Of a DNA stretch of 34,743 nucleotides, positions 1 through 8,049 are shown one piece after another (position 1 is the stretch's first letter; the number at the start of each line of letters is the position of its first letter). The stretch is from Flammeovirgaceae bacterium BBD 1991-12 (GTDB lineage: Bacteria; Bacteroidota; Bacteroidia; Cytophagales; Cyclobacteriaceae), in assembly GCA_001657315.1 (NCBI GenBank), contig LYSV01000063.1, positions 1 to 34,743 of the forward strand. The letters run 5' to 3'. A model generated the notes under the pieces. That model saw only the letters and a list, made by a program, of their open reading frames with translations. It had not been told where the DNA came from and ran no database searches. The position numbers were made by a program, and so were the translations under genes.

Positions 1-98
1 ATGCTGTGCCAAACAGCGTTTTGAATAGCAAATATGAACAGCCAGATTTTAGGCACAACCCCGTTCCGATAGCTATCAAGGATTTTATAGCCGTTTTT
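1..98. other. Left-edge stretch, no gene called
   Basis: No start, stop or recognisable domain supports a gene here. One minus-strand frame is open from the window edge through this stretch and on into the adjoining repeat element, but its translation matches no family I recognise. It may be the end of something outside the window or chance. Confidence 0.3.
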
Positions 99-288
99 TA
101 TTTTAACGTGAATTCGAGATAACAATCCATAAAAAAGACTCCCATCGTCACTGCCTTTTTTGCAAGCCAGTGCGTTGGAAAAGGCGTGGCTTCCTTCCCC
201 TAAACCTACCCAAAAGCCTCGCAAAGGCATATTTTGATGGTTTTGAGGGGTTTTTAAATGTTCCTTATCCCGAATTCACGTTAAAATA
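99..288. mobile_element. MITE-like element with 24-bp terminal inverted repeats
   Basis: The left end (99-122) reads TATTTTAACGTGAATTCG followed by AGATAA. The right end (265-288) is its reverse complement with one mismatch (A versus G in the GATAA part). Both ends begin with TA, so the outermost TA may be a target duplication of the IS630/Tc1-mariner kind. The ~140-bp interior has no credible gene; a minus-strand frame runs through it without a clear start. Size, ends and lack of transposase fit a non-autonomous miniature element or a dispersed intergenic repeat. The repeat is seen directly; mobility is inferred. Confidence 0.6.
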
Positions 289-351
289 GTAAACGGGGAC
301 GATAGTTAAACATCTCTTTGCAAACTTCAGGAGAAGATTTCGCCAAATCCT

Positions 352-1212
352 TTATAAAAGTGTTGTAAATTGCTTTCGGTACACGTTTGGCGGCTTTCCT
401 ACTACTTTCAGGAACTGACGATGAAAAAAGGCCTGAGTATTGAAGCCGCACTGATCGGCTATGTCAAGAAGCTTGAGATCAGTTTTTTGTAATAGCTGAC
501 AGGCCTTTCCTACCCTGTACTCGTTCAGGTAGGAGACAAACGATTTATTGAACTTCCTTTTAAAAAACTTACAGAACGACACCTTCGTCATAAACGTGAG
601 TTCTGCCATCTGCTCCAGTGTGATCTTTTCGTGATAGTGTGCTTCCAAATGACTGAGGATATCGATGATCCTCTTTTCCATTTTTATGTTTTCCTTTTTT
701 ATACGGGTCACGTCAGAAAGCAATTCCATGGACCCGCACCTGGACAACCTTTCCAGAATACTCAAAAACCTGATCAGCTTAGTCAGAGGAGATAAATGCA
801 ACAGCTCTCCCATTTCCATGGATACTGCCTTCACACAATCGGGATCAGTGAATTTTATGCCTTGCTCAGCTTTACCCAGCATCCTCCTGACCAGCGCAAA
901 CTCCTTTGCCTCCCACCAGTCCTTCCCTAAGCAATCCTTTTTCCATTGTACACACAGAGAAACGGCTCCCCCTTTGTAACTGAGGTCATTTTTCCAGCAA
1001 TGCGGCAAATTACCATTGAGCAGGACCAGATCTCCCGGTGTAAAATGCTGAACGTTGTTGCCCACATACCGCATACCTGAGCTGTTGACAATATATGTCA
1101 GCTCCAGTTCACCATGATAGTGCCAGGGGGATCCAAAGCATTCTTTTTCATACCGGAAAGCGTGGATCGAACTTTCAGCCTCCTGTGGTACTAACTCGAG
1201 TTGTGGTTTCAA
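352..1212 (-). CDS. AraC-family transcriptional regulator with N-terminal cupin (regulator of corrinoid operon)
   Basis: This 286-residue protein probably activates the divergent corrinoid methyltransferase operon. The N-terminal ~110 residues form a cupin-type sensor domain with the motif PWHYHGELEL near residues 29-38, then GMRYVGN and LPHCW. The C-terminal ~100 residues carry two AraC helix-turn-helix motifs (ITLEQMAELTFMTKVSFCKFFKR and the DIADQCGF...FFHRQF region). The start codon is TTG. It is preferred because an in-frame stop lies just upstream and because it aligns the protein end to end with its paralogue at 15961-16800, which starts MKA. The two share near-identical sensor motifs, so their ligands are probably related. 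The ligand is unknown; a sugar or methylated sugar is a guess. Confidence 0.88.
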   Translation of the reverse strand: MKPQLELVPQEAESSIHAFRYEKECFGSPWHYHGELELTYIVNSSGMRYVGNNVQHFTPGDLVLLNGNLPHCWKNDLSYKGGAVSLCVQWKKDCLGKDWWEAKEFALVRRMLGKAEQGIKFTDPDCVKAVSMEMGELLHLSPLTKLIRFLSILERLSRCGSMELLSDVTRIKKENIKMEKRIIDILSHLEAHYHEKITLEQMAELTFMTKVSFCKFFKRKFNKSFVSYLNEYRVGKACQLLQKTDLKLLDIADQCGFNTQAFFHRQFLKVVGKPPNVYRKQFTTLL

Positions 1213-1255
1213 AATATCTTATTTTACCCAAAAATAATTCTTATAACATTAAAAT

Positions 1256-1285
1256 GGATAATATAGTATGTAAAATGTACAAAAT
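1256..1285 (-). promoter_or_regulatory. Probable AraC operator, copy 1
   Basis: Read on the minus strand, this stretch carries the blocks ATTTTGTACA and ACATACTATATTATC. The same blocks, ATTTTGTTCA and AAACTATTTTAGC, occur in the other AraC spacer at 15889-15918, at the same spacing and in the same orientation relative to the regulator. It lies 43 nt from the regulator start, against 42 nt in the other copy. Binding is inferred from conservation between two otherwise dissimilar spacers. Confidence 0.6.
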
Positions 1286-1289
1286 CGGA

Positions 1290-1321
1290 TTCAAATTTCC
1301 GGATAACAGGGGTTAACTTGA
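1290..1321 (+). promoter_or_regulatory. Possible activator-dependent promoter of the corrinoid operon
   Basis: A TAACTTGA box at 1314-1321 partly matches the Bacteroidota -7 consensus TAnnTTTG. There is no good -33 TTG, only TTC at 1290-1292. The first T of the box lies 29 nt past the operator edge (1285), exactly the offset of the much better -7 box of the dioxygenase operon from its operator. A weak core promoter beside an operator would fit activation by the AraC protein. Confidence 0.35.
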
Positions 1322-1342
1322 TGCAAACATCTCTCCAAAGCC

Positions 1343-2401
1343 ATGACAAAAAGAGAAGTAATAAAAACGGTGCTGGATCATGAGTATCCTCCGTACGTTC
1401 CATGGTCATTCAAGTTTACACTGGAACCCTTGAAAATGCTCCAGGAGTATTACCAAACCGATGATCTTGACCCGGTTTTGGGCAATCATATCCTTAATCT
1501 TGGCAGCGACATAGGCTTTTTTGAAGAAATAGCGCCGGATATGTTCCGGGATGTTTTCAGGGTGGTCTGGGACAGGTCTATTGACAAAGACATCGGTAAT
1601 CCCAATGAGCCATTGATCAAGGAACCTGTGATGGATAACGTCTATTTTCCGGACCCGCATGATCCTCGGTTTTTTGCCAATATTGAAAGTGAAATAGAGA
1701 AAAAGCCGGACATGTTCCGGGTATTCCAGATCGGATTTTCCCTTTACGAGCGCGCCTGGTCGATGCGCGGTATGGAAAACATCCTTATGGATTTTATGCT
1801 GTATCCGGATTTTGCCCATAAGTTACTCGACAGGATCGCTGACTACAACATTGCACAGGTAGAAAAAGCGCTTACCTACGATATCGATGCTGTTTATTTT
1901 GGGGATGACTGGGGACAACAGCACGGCCTGATCATGGGCATAGACACCTGGAAGGAATTTATTTACCCCAGACTCCTGAGAATGTACAAAAGGGTACGTG
2001 ATGCCGGTAAATACGTCATGATCCACAGCTGCGGTGATGTGGACGAGCTTTTTCCCCTACTCATCGATGCAGGGCTTAATTCTTTCAATCCATTCCAGCC
2101 TGAAGTAATGGATGTCGGGTCCATCTTGAAGGAGTACCGGGGCCGGTTATCATTTCATGGAGGCCTGTCGATGCAGAAAACGTTACCCATGGGTACTGTA
2201 GAAGATGTGAAAAGGGAATCACAATGGCTTCTGGAAACGGGAGTTGAAGGAGATTATATTTTCTCTCCGTCGCATTCAGTAGAGGGCGATACATCGCTGG
2301 AAAACATACTGGCTTTTATTGACGTTGCGCAGCAGCAACCGGCCTATTTAAAACATACGGGTAAAACTGATGTGGCCACATCTAATCATAAACACTCATG
2401 A
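1343..2401 (+). CDS. UroD/MtaA-family corrinoid methyltransferase-like protein
   Basis: This 352-residue protein belongs to the uroporphyrinogen decarboxylase superfamily branch that includes methylcobamide methyltransferases (MtaA, MtbA). It is unlikely to act in haem synthesis, given its place at the head of a corrinoid operon. In MtaA enzymes a zinc site of pattern H-x-C...C activates the methyl acceptor. Here H228-S-C230 is present in IHSCGDVDE. The later motif reads SPSHSVEGD, so His311 or a neighbouring Ser stands near where the third ligand, a Cys, is expected. Bacteria of this group lack coenzyme M, so tetrahydrofolate is a more likely acceptor; alternatively this could be a second substrate-side methyltransferase. 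Its stop overlaps the next start (ATGA), implying translational coupling to mtaB. Confidence 0.8.
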   Translation: MTKREVIKTVLDHEYPPYVPWSFKFTLEPLKMLQEYYQTDDLDPVLGNHILNLGSDIGFFEEIAPDMFRDVFRVVWDRSIDKDIGNPNEPLIKEPVMDNVYFPDPHDPRFFANIESEIEKKPDMFRVFQIGFSLYERAWSMRGMENILMDFMLYPDFAHKLLDRIADYNIAQVEKALTYDIDAVYFGDDWGQQHGLIMGIDTWKEFIYPRLLRMYKRVRDAGKYVMIHSCGDVDELFPLLIDAGLNSFNPFQPEVMDVGSILKEYRGRLSFHGGLSMQKTLPMGTVEDVKRESQWLLETGVEGDYIFSPSHSVEGDTSLENILAFIDVAQQQPAYLKHTGKTDVATSNHKHS

Positions 2402-3774
2402 AGTACAAGAGTCTCACCATCACCACGCCGGAAGAACTGATCTTTGGTAAAGCGCCCTACCCTGTAAAGACAAGGAGGGGGCTTGAGTTTGGAGGGGGTA
2501 CGGTGTACCCGGAGCTGAATTTCACGCTGCCTCCCATGAAAATTGAAAACAGCGCTCTGCCCGGCATTTATGATCAGTACCGGGAAATTGTACGGGATGC
2601 TCTTCGCAGGGGTATCGAGCTCAATAGCCCGGGCATTGTCTTTGAATTTGAAACCCTGCTGGAAATGACTCAGCAACCGGAAATTGGCATACACCTGGTG
2701 AAGGTCATGAATGAGGTGTGTGAAGAATACTACCAAAAACATGGCTTTAAAAGTGAGATCCGGTTAACTCCCAATGACCTGAGGGAGTTTGAACGGCCTC
2801 CCCTGCAAAGAACTTCCACACTGCTGGAGCCTATGATGCAGCTGTTCGAAGGAGGAGCGGAAGCAGGGGCTGAAATACTTTCTATCGAAAGTACCGGAGG
2901 TAAGGAAGTTTCTGACGAGGCACTCATGATGTGCGACATCAGGGGTGTGATGTTCGCCGTGGCTGTTCTTGGCGTCAGAGATATGAAAATGCTGTGGGGT
3001 AAGATCTGCTCCGTAGCAAAAAAATACAACAGGATAGCCGGAGGCGACACTGCCTGCGGTTTTGGCAATACCGCAATGGTGATGGCGGAAAAGGGCATGA
3101 TACCGAAAGTGTTTGCAGCCATAGTCCGGGTCATCACAGTGGTGCGTACCATTGTAGCCCATGAAGAAGGAGCAGCAGGACCTGATAAAGACTGCGGCTA
3201 TGAAGGTCCGTTCCTGAAAGCCATTGCCGGCATACCGATCTCCATGGAAGGAAAATCCTCCGCATGTGCTCATTCGAGCCCGCTGGGAAATATTGCAGCA
3301 GCCTGTGCCGACCTGTGGAGCAATGAGTCCATACAAAATGTAAAACTGCTGGGAGGAATGGCGCCCACCGTATATTTGGAACAACTGGAGTATGATGCCC
3401 GGCTCATGAACAAGGCCGCTGAAAAGGGTGCTGGCGCCGGACAGCTTCTGCAGGAACTTTTGGTAGACTCGGATATGTTCGAAGACCCCCAGGCCTTCAT
3501 ACTGTCTCCCCGCAATGTCATCGGGATCTCCAGAGAGCTGATAAAAGGTGATAGTTATCTGGAAAATGCAAAGCTTGGTAGTCTGAAAGCACTTCAACTG
3601 ATCGATGAGGCTGTAGGCTCCAAAAGCCTGAAACTGGATAAAAAGGAGCTCCCATGGATAGATATGATCCGGGCTGACCTCGAAAGCATCCCTAACAAGG
3701 AGGAGGAATTTATTCAGCAGATGACCGCCATTGCAGGTAATGATAAGTTCATTCCGTCAGAATATGGTTTGTAA
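2398..3774 (+). CDS. mtaB: Methanol:corrinoid methyltransferase MtaB-like
   Basis: MtaB moves the methyl group of methanol to the cobalt of the corrinoid protein MtaC. At 458 residues it has the usual length of MtaB (about 460). The zinc ligands known for Methanosarcina barkeri MtaB (from memory Glu164, Cys220, Cys269) have counterparts at Glu164 (IESTGGKE), Cys220 ([11 protein letters not shown]) and Cys266 (GPDKDCGYE). The surrounding blocks, including [18 protein letters not shown], are typical of the family. It lies between the UroD-like gene (4-bp overlap) and the corrinoid-protein gene (20-nt gap), as expected of a working operon. No in-frame amber codon is present, so it is not a pyrrolysine methylamine methyltransferase. 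Methanol is the best-supported substrate; another methoxy compound cannot be excluded. Such a gene is unexpected in an aerobic Bacteroidota. Confidence 0.9.
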   Translation: MKYKSLTITTPEELIFGKAPYPVKTRRGLEFGGGTVYPELNFTLPPMKIENSALPGIYDQYREIVRDALRRGIELNSPGIVFEFETLLEMTQQPEIGIHLVKVMNEVCEEYYQKHGFKSEIRLTPNDLREFERPPLQRTSTLLEPMMQLFEGGAEAGAEILSIESTGGKEVSDEALMMCDIRGVMFAVAVLGVRDMKMLWGKICSVAKKYNRIAGGDTACGFGNTAMVMAEKGMIPKVFAAIVRVITVVRTIVAHEEGAAGPDKDCGYEGPFLKAIAGIPISMEGKSSACAHSSPLGNIAAACADLWSNESIQNVKLLGGMAPTVYLEQLEYDARLMNKAAEKGAGAGQLLQELLVDSDMFEDPQAFILSPRNVIGISRELIKGDSYLENAKLGSLKALQLIDEAVGSKSLKLDKKELPWIDMIRADLESIPNKEEEFIQQMTAIAGNDKFIPSEYGL

Positions 3775-3794
3775 TAGTTAACCAAAAGAATACC

Positions 3795-4460
3795 ATGGCA
3801 AATTCAATCTTAAAACAATTGCAGGAAGCGGTAGAGAATGGCAAGGTCAATCAAAGCTCACCCTATCCACCTAAAATGGCAGGCCAGAAAGGCGCTGATG
3901 AACTTACCAAAGAGGCGCTGGAAAAAGGCATAGAACCCAGGGTTTTGCTGGACGAAGCCCTGATCAGGGCCATGGGTATCGTGGGGCAAAAATTCAGCGA
4001 GGGCAAGGTATTTGTCCCTGAAATGCTGATGGCCGCCAGGGCCATGGAAGCTTCTATGAAAAACCTGGAACCCTTCTTTGAATCGGGTGAAATTGAGTCC
4101 AGGGGCACTTTTGTCATAGCTACTATATTCGGTGATCTGCATGATATTGGCAAAAACCTCGTCGCTATGGTAGTAGGGGGTAGCGGCTGGGATGTCATTG
4201 ATCTCGGTGTGAATGTGAGTACCGAAAAGATCATGGAAGTAATAGAGAAAAATCCCGGCTGTTTCCTCGGCCTTAGCGCACTTTTGACTACGACTATGGT
4301 GAATGTAGAAACTGCCGTAAAGGAAATCAAGCACAAACACCCGCATCAGAAAATACTGGTGGGTGGCGCACCTTTTTCCATGGATTACTGTCAGAAGATA
4401 GGTGCAGATTTTTATTCCCCTGACCCACAGGGTGCAGTAAATTATCTGAATCAGTTTTAG
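3795..4460 (+). CDS. mtaC: Corrinoid (methyl-carrier) protein MtaC-like
   Basis: This 221-residue protein should carry the corrinoid that accepts the methyl group from MtaB and passes it to the UroD-like enzyme. The first ~90 residues form the helical cap domain (EALEKGIEP...GQKFSEGKVFVPEMLMAARAM). The remainder is the Rossmann-like B12-binding domain with the base-off/His-on signature D114-L-H116-D-I-G119, followed by the SALLTTTM and GGAPFS loops that hold the cobalamin tail. His116 is the expected lower cobalt ligand. It follows mtaB by 20 nt and precedes its activator by 23 nt. Related proteins in methylamine or methoxyaromatic systems look similar, but the partner here is clearly MtaB-like. 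Confidence 0.92.
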   Translation: MANSILKQLQEAVENGKVNQSSPYPPKMAGQKGADELTKEALEKGIEPRVLLDEALIRAMGIVGQKFSEGKVFVPEMLMAARAMEASMKNLEPFFESGEIESRGTFVIATIFGDLHDIGKNLVAMVVGGSGWDVIDLGVNVSTEKIMEVIEKNPGCFLGLSALLTTTMVNVETAVKEIKHKHPHQKILVGGAPFSMDYCQKIGADFYSPDPQGAVNYLNQF

Positions 4461-4483
4461 CAGGTCCGAAAATCCCGGGAGGA

Positions 4484-6013
4484 ATGAGTTCGACAATAAA
4501 CATTGAATTACTACCTCTGGGTAAAAAGATAACCGCTAACAAAGGCAGCCGTCTGGCCGACATACTGTATGAACATGGGGTTGAATTCCCCTGTGCAGGG
4601 GAAGGCACCTGCGGCAGGTGTCGTGTGAAACTTCTGGCAGGCGATATTCCATTGACGAAAAAAGAAAGCTGTTGCCTCAAGGCGCTTGACATCCCCAATA
4701 ATTACCGGCTCAGCTGTTGCGCCTGGGTTGAGTCTGACATTTTACTGGAAGTATCCCAGTTCGAGACCTTGTTTCTGGCAGATGATTCGGATCTTGATTT
4801 CACACCGGCTGACGGATACGGCATTGCCCTTGATCTGGGCACCACCACCCTCGTAGCACAACTCCTCGACCTTGAGAAGGGTCATGTTATGGATGTCAAA
4901 ACGGCATTGAACCCACAGATCCCGTATGGTGCCGATATCATTGCAAGAATAAGATCTGCTACCCGGCAAAACGGGCAGGCCATACTTCAAAGGCTGGTGA
5001 AAGAAAAGATCAGGGACCTGATAGCATCCTTAAGCATGGACATGCCTGAAAAGGTCAACAGAGTGATTATTGTGGGTAATTCGGTGATGTATCATATTTT
5101 TTGTGGGTTTGATGTATCACCATTGGCTTGTTATCCTTTTACCTCCCCGGAAAACAAGGTTTGCATTTTCCGGGGCGATGAATTGGACCTTCCTCAACTC
5201 ACGAATGCAGAGATCATATTTCTGCCACCTCTCGGTAGTTTTGTGGGTAGTGATATAATGGCCGGTATCGTGGCGTCAAAAATGCTTCATGGTAGCAGGT
5301 ACACTGTGCTCGTGGATCTTGGAACTAACGGGGAGATCGCCATTGGCAATAAAGACCAGATCGTATGTGCTTCCACGGCTGCGGGGCCGGCTTTCGAGGG
5401 CATCAGTATTTCCCATGGTATGCGGGCCACCTCCGGTGCCATTTCTTCGATAAAAATGAACAGGCGCAAACTATCCATTCAGACGATTGGACAAAGTGAA
5501 GCCAAAGGCATCTGCGGAAGCGGCCTGATCGACGCCGTGGCCACATTTCTGGAATTTGGTAAGATTGACTTTAGCGGAGCAATTACAAGCGGTGAAGACA
5601 GGATATGTCTCACACCGCAGGTCTGGATCACTCAAAAAGATATCAGGGAATTTCAATTGGCCAAATCCGCTATAGCCTCAGGCATCCGGATCTTACTGGA
5701 TCATTTGAATATTACCGTGAAAGAGGTTGATAAAGTATACCTGTCCGGAGCATTCGGAAATTTCCTGTCCAAAAAAAGTATAAACAGGGTGGGGCTGCTG
5801 GATTTCCCCTCAGGGCAGATCACCAGGCTTGGAAACAGTGCGCTGATGGGCGCCAAAATGTTTTTGTTTTCAGACCTTCAGGTTTGTCAAAACGTATTGT
5901 CCAAAACCACGCACATTTCGCTGGAGACGTCCGCAGATTTTCAGGAAATCTACATAGAGAATATGTTTTTCAGGAAACACATTAAAGATCATTATCCGGC
6001 CCATGAACGGTAG
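4484..6013 (+). CDS. RACo-type ATP-dependent corrinoid activation ferredoxin (ASKHA family)
   Basis: This 509-residue protein probably re-reduces corrinoid that has been oxidised to inactive Co(II), using ATP. Residues 1-90 are a plant-type 2Fe-2S ferredoxin domain with C37-x5-C43-x2-C46 (CAGEGTCGRC) and a distal Cys at 78 or 79. From about residue 110 there is an actin-like ATPase domain with the phosphate loop GIALDLGTTTLVAQ and later VDLGTNGEIA and LSGAFGNF motifs. The layout is that of RACo from acetogens, not RamA, whose clusters are 4Fe-4S at the C terminus. A dedicated activator in the operon argues that the methyltransferase system functions. Its end overlaps the next gene by 11 bp. 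Confidence 0.9.
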   Translation: MSSTINIELLPLGKKITANKGSRLADILYEHGVEFPCAGEGTCGRCRVKLLAGDIPLTKKESCCLKALDIPNNYRLSCCAWVESDILLEVSQFETLFLADDSDLDFTPADGYGIALDLGTTTLVAQLLDLEKGHVMDVKTALNPQIPYGADIIARIRSATRQNGQAILQRLVKEKIRDLIASLSMDMPEKVNRVIIVGNSVMYHIFCGFDVSPLACYPFTSPENKVCIFRGDELDLPQLTNAEIIFLPPLGSFVGSDIMAGIVASKMLHGSRYTVLVDLGTNGEIAIGNKDQIVCASTAAGPAFEGISISHGMRATSGAISSIKMNRRKLSIQTIGQSEAKGICGSGLIDAVATFLEFGKIDFSGAITSGEDRICLTPQVWITQKDIREFQLAKSAIASGIRILLDHLNITVKEVDKVYLSGAFGNFLSKKSINRVGLLDFPSGQITRLGNSALMGAKMFLFSDLQVCQNVLSKTTHISLETSADFQEIYIENMFFRKHIKDHYPAHER

Positions 6014-6749
6014 CTATTCATATTGTTTTAATGACGAGGATATCTACATTGAAAGGAACGAGATCTATGAAATGATGCGGTTGGATACAGGTATGCAGGT
6101 CCCATTTTCAGAAACCGTGGATATAGTTTTGAGCACATTGCCACGTTATCAAAAGGTCAAAGGGGGGCTTGTTTTCAAGCAAGTACACGAGATTTCTGCG
6201 AAAGAGGGAAGCCTTGCAACAGACGACCTCTTTTTTCATACGGGAAAAGGCATAGCCTCTTTTTTAAAAAGTGCGGAATACGTGGCAGTTTTCGTATGCA
6301 CTGCCGGGGAGGGCATTGAGCAGTTGATCGCTCGATACAAAAAAGAGGGGGAGCTTCTCAAAAGCTACATCAGCGACCTCGCTGGTACCCTGCTGGTAGA
6401 AAAGGCCATGGATCTTATCCAGCAGAAATTAGGTGATCAGATCATTCCAAAAGGGCTTTTTCTCACCAACAGATACAGCCCCGGATACTGTGACTGGGAC
6501 ACTTCAGAACAGCATAGGCTTTTTTCACTACTGCCAAAAGGCTTTTGTGGCGTTACCTTAAACACAAGCGCCCTCATGAGTCCTATGAAATCGATAAGTG
6601 GAATAATCGGTATCGGAAAAAAGGTAAAATTTCACCGGCATGATTGCCGGGCATGTAAAAGTACCCGTTGTATTTATAGAACTGAAACCAACAAGGGAAT
6701 TAATTTTTGTAAAAGGAATGCAGCAAACAAGCTAACCCCTGCGCTGTAG
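6003..6749 (+). CDS. MetH activation-domain-like protein of the corrinoid operon
   Basis: This 248-residue protein resembles the C-terminal reactivation domain of B12-dependent methionine synthase, which binds S-adenosylmethionine to methylate inactive cobalamin. The family signature is at residues 157-176 (RYSPGYCDWD...), followed by GVTLNTSALMSPMKSISGIIGIG. Stand-alone copies often accompany corrinoid methyltransferases. The last ~35 residues include three Cys (215, 218, 223; DCRACKSTRC) that could bind a metal or a cluster, a feature of the stand-alone type. The start overlaps the activator gene by 11 bp, so it is the last gene of the same transcript. Together with the RACo-like protein it offers two possible repair routes for the corrinoid. 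Confidence 0.82.
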   Translation: MNGSYSYCFNDEDIYIERNEIYEMMRLDTGMQVPFSETVDIVLSTLPRYQKVKGGLVFKQVHEISAKEGSLATDDLFFHTGKGIASFLKSAEYVAVFVCTAGEGIEQLIARYKKEGELLKSYISDLAGTLLVEKAMDLIQQKLGDQIIPKGLFLTNRYSPGYCDWDTSEQHRLFSLLPKGFCGVTLNTSALMSPMKSISGIIGIGKKVKFHRHDCRACKSTRCIYRTETNKGINFCKRNAANKLTPAL

Positions 6750-6790
6750 CGTCTGCTATATAACAAATTTGATTATACAACCTGGTGGTT

Positions 6791-6872
6791 TCTTGGTGCC
6801 TTCGAGACTTAGTGGCAAGGCGACACAATTTTTTATGCCACCAAGGCTCAAAAACACTAAGGTGACACAAAG
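6791..6872. repeat. Degenerate intergenic repeat (inverted, tandem-like)
   Basis: Two diverged copies of a sequence with the words CTTGGTGCC, CTTAGTGG and TGCCACCAAGG face each other across a T-rich centre. Such words recur as intergenic repeats in many bacterial genomes. The repeat lies between the convergent corrinoid operon and the GH16 gene and might help terminate transcription. I see no gene in 6750-7019. Confidence 0.45.
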
Positions 6873-7019
6873 TAAAAATCCGAAAACCCATCATGTTCAT
6901 AGCCCTGGTCATTGAAAATTACCTGTTTTGATGTTCGTTTCCCATACCATGCATATGCTCTGTGGCTAAAAAATTAAAGACACACGTATCTGTGATCCAA
7001 GGTATTGTTATAAGCTATC

Positions 7020-7877
7020 CTATTGCTTCCACGCCCTGAAATACCTGATCCTGTACTGTCCATCCAACCGATCATTATCCGGTAAAGCCCCAAACCATTT
7101 ATTGGATTCACAATTGATGTTGATCTCCAGCGGCTGATGCCAATGGGTGTTTTCAGCTTCCCGGAAAAGTACGCCATCGATATAGAACCGGATCACCTCT
7201 TCATTCCATTCAAGTCCCCAGACGTGGTAGTCGTTTTGCAGTTCGAAGGGAATATAGTACTTCCTGTTCCTGGCAAAGTGTTCCTTTACATCACCTTTGT
7301 CTTTTGGCGCCCTGAAAACATGGATGTTTGAATTCAGGTCATGCCGGTTATAGGACAAGCCGGGTGCATTTTCACAAATATCAATTTCCGTCCACCAATC
7401 CCTGCCTACGTTACACATCCAAAAACCGCTTACCCATGGGGCGTCCATCAATTTAAGCTCAGCTTCAAAATAACCATACAGCACCCTATCTCTGCTTTTG
7501 ATGAATCCGGAGGAATGTGTGTAGCCTTCAGGTAGTTCTTCATTTCCGTGCTGGTTTACTTTAATGATCAGCTCCCCATCATTGAGGCTCACATTTGACC
7601 CATGGAAATAAGTAGGTTTTCGCCCCTTCCAGCCGGGATTGTTGGGATACCACTTCTTTGTGTCCAGCTCGTCATTTTCAAACTCATCTGAAAGTGACGT
7701 GAGCACCTGCCATTTTCCTGAATTTTGCTGATCGGAAAGTGGGAACCGGTGGTTTTGCCTTTCCGGCGCATGGGAGAAATCAACGGTATCCGTATAATTT
7801 TTTTTCGGAATGGTAAGATCCTTCCCCTGAACCGTGGAAAACAGGAGGCAGGAAAACATAAAGAGGGATCTGATCAT
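7020..7877 (-). CDS. GH16-family glycoside hydrolase (agarase/porphyranase/carrageenase-like)
   Basis: This 285-residue protein is predicted to be an exported endo-acting retaining hydrolase of beta-linked galactans or glucans. A signal peptide spans residues 1-18. The GH16 catalytic motif is E164-I-D166-I-C-E169 (WWTEIDICENAPG), with the nucleophile E164 and acid/base E169. Upstream blocks SNVSLNDGELIIKV and SGFIKSRDRVLYGYFEAELKL, and downstream YHVWGLEWNEEVIRFYIDG, are the usual GH16 strands. The order and the GH2 beta-galactosidase-like neighbour suggest an algal galactan substrate, but the subfamily needs a phylogeny. The Cys between the catalytic acids is a less common choice. It ends the minus-strand cluster, 172 nt after the beta-helix gene. 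Confidence 0.85.
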   Translation of the reverse strand: MIRSLFMFSCLLFSTVQGKDLTIPKKNYTDTVDFSHAPERQNHRFPLSDQQNSGKWQVLTSLSDEFENDELDTKKWYPNNPGWKGRKPTYFHGSNVSLNDGELIIKVNQHGNEELPEGYTHSSGFIKSRDRVLYGYFEAELKLMDAPWVSGFWMCNVGRDWWTEIDICENAPGLSYNRHDLNSNIHVFRAPKDKGDVKEHFARNRKYYIPFELQNDYHVWGLEWNEEVIRFYIDGVLFREAENTHWHQPLEININCESNKWFGALPDNDRLDGQYRIRYFRAWKQ

Positions 7878-7929
7878 GTTACCGGAGGGTTAAAAACTTT
7901 ACATTTTTCTGCATTTGTGCAACTGTTGG

Positions 7930-7970
7930 GTATATCAGCCATATACATTTAATCTGTATGGAGCCATACA
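7930..7970. promoter_or_regulatory. Two adjacent operator-like palindromes upstream of GH16
   Basis: GTATAT-cagcc-ATATAC (7930-7946) and TGTATGG-AG-CCATACA (7955-7970) are perfect inverted repeats 53-93 nt upstream of the GH16 start. They have no T-tract typical of a terminator on the minus strand, so regulator binding sites are more likely. No protein can be named. Confidence 0.4.
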
Positions 7971-8023
7971 TTCAGGCTCATTCGTGATTTTTGGGAGTGC
8001 CGACAAAGCTGCCGGCTCCACCG

Positions 8024-8040
8024 ATGACTTTTTTAGTCAT
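8024..8040 (-). terminator. Possible weak hairpin after the beta-helix gene
   Basis: ATGACT and AGTCAT form a 6-bp stem with a 5-nt loop, 10 nt past the stop of the beta-helix gene. It lacks a following U-run, so it may slow or stop transcription only weakly. Confidence 0.25.
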
Positions 8041-8049
8041 TCTTACTCA

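Noticed and set aside
1213-1342. Possible cobalamin riboswitch ahead of the corrinoid operon
   Set aside because: The spacer is only 130 nt, AT-rich, and lacks a B12-box-like conserved core; it holds the operator-like element instead.
2764-3597. 277-codon minus-strand frame inside mtaB
   Set aside because: The plus strand encodes a full-length MtaB with conserved ligands. The antisense translation is Cys/His-rich but has no family signature.
2398-3774. Trimethylamine (pyrrolysine) methyltransferase
   Set aside because: There is no in-frame amber codon, and length and zinc ligands match MtaB.
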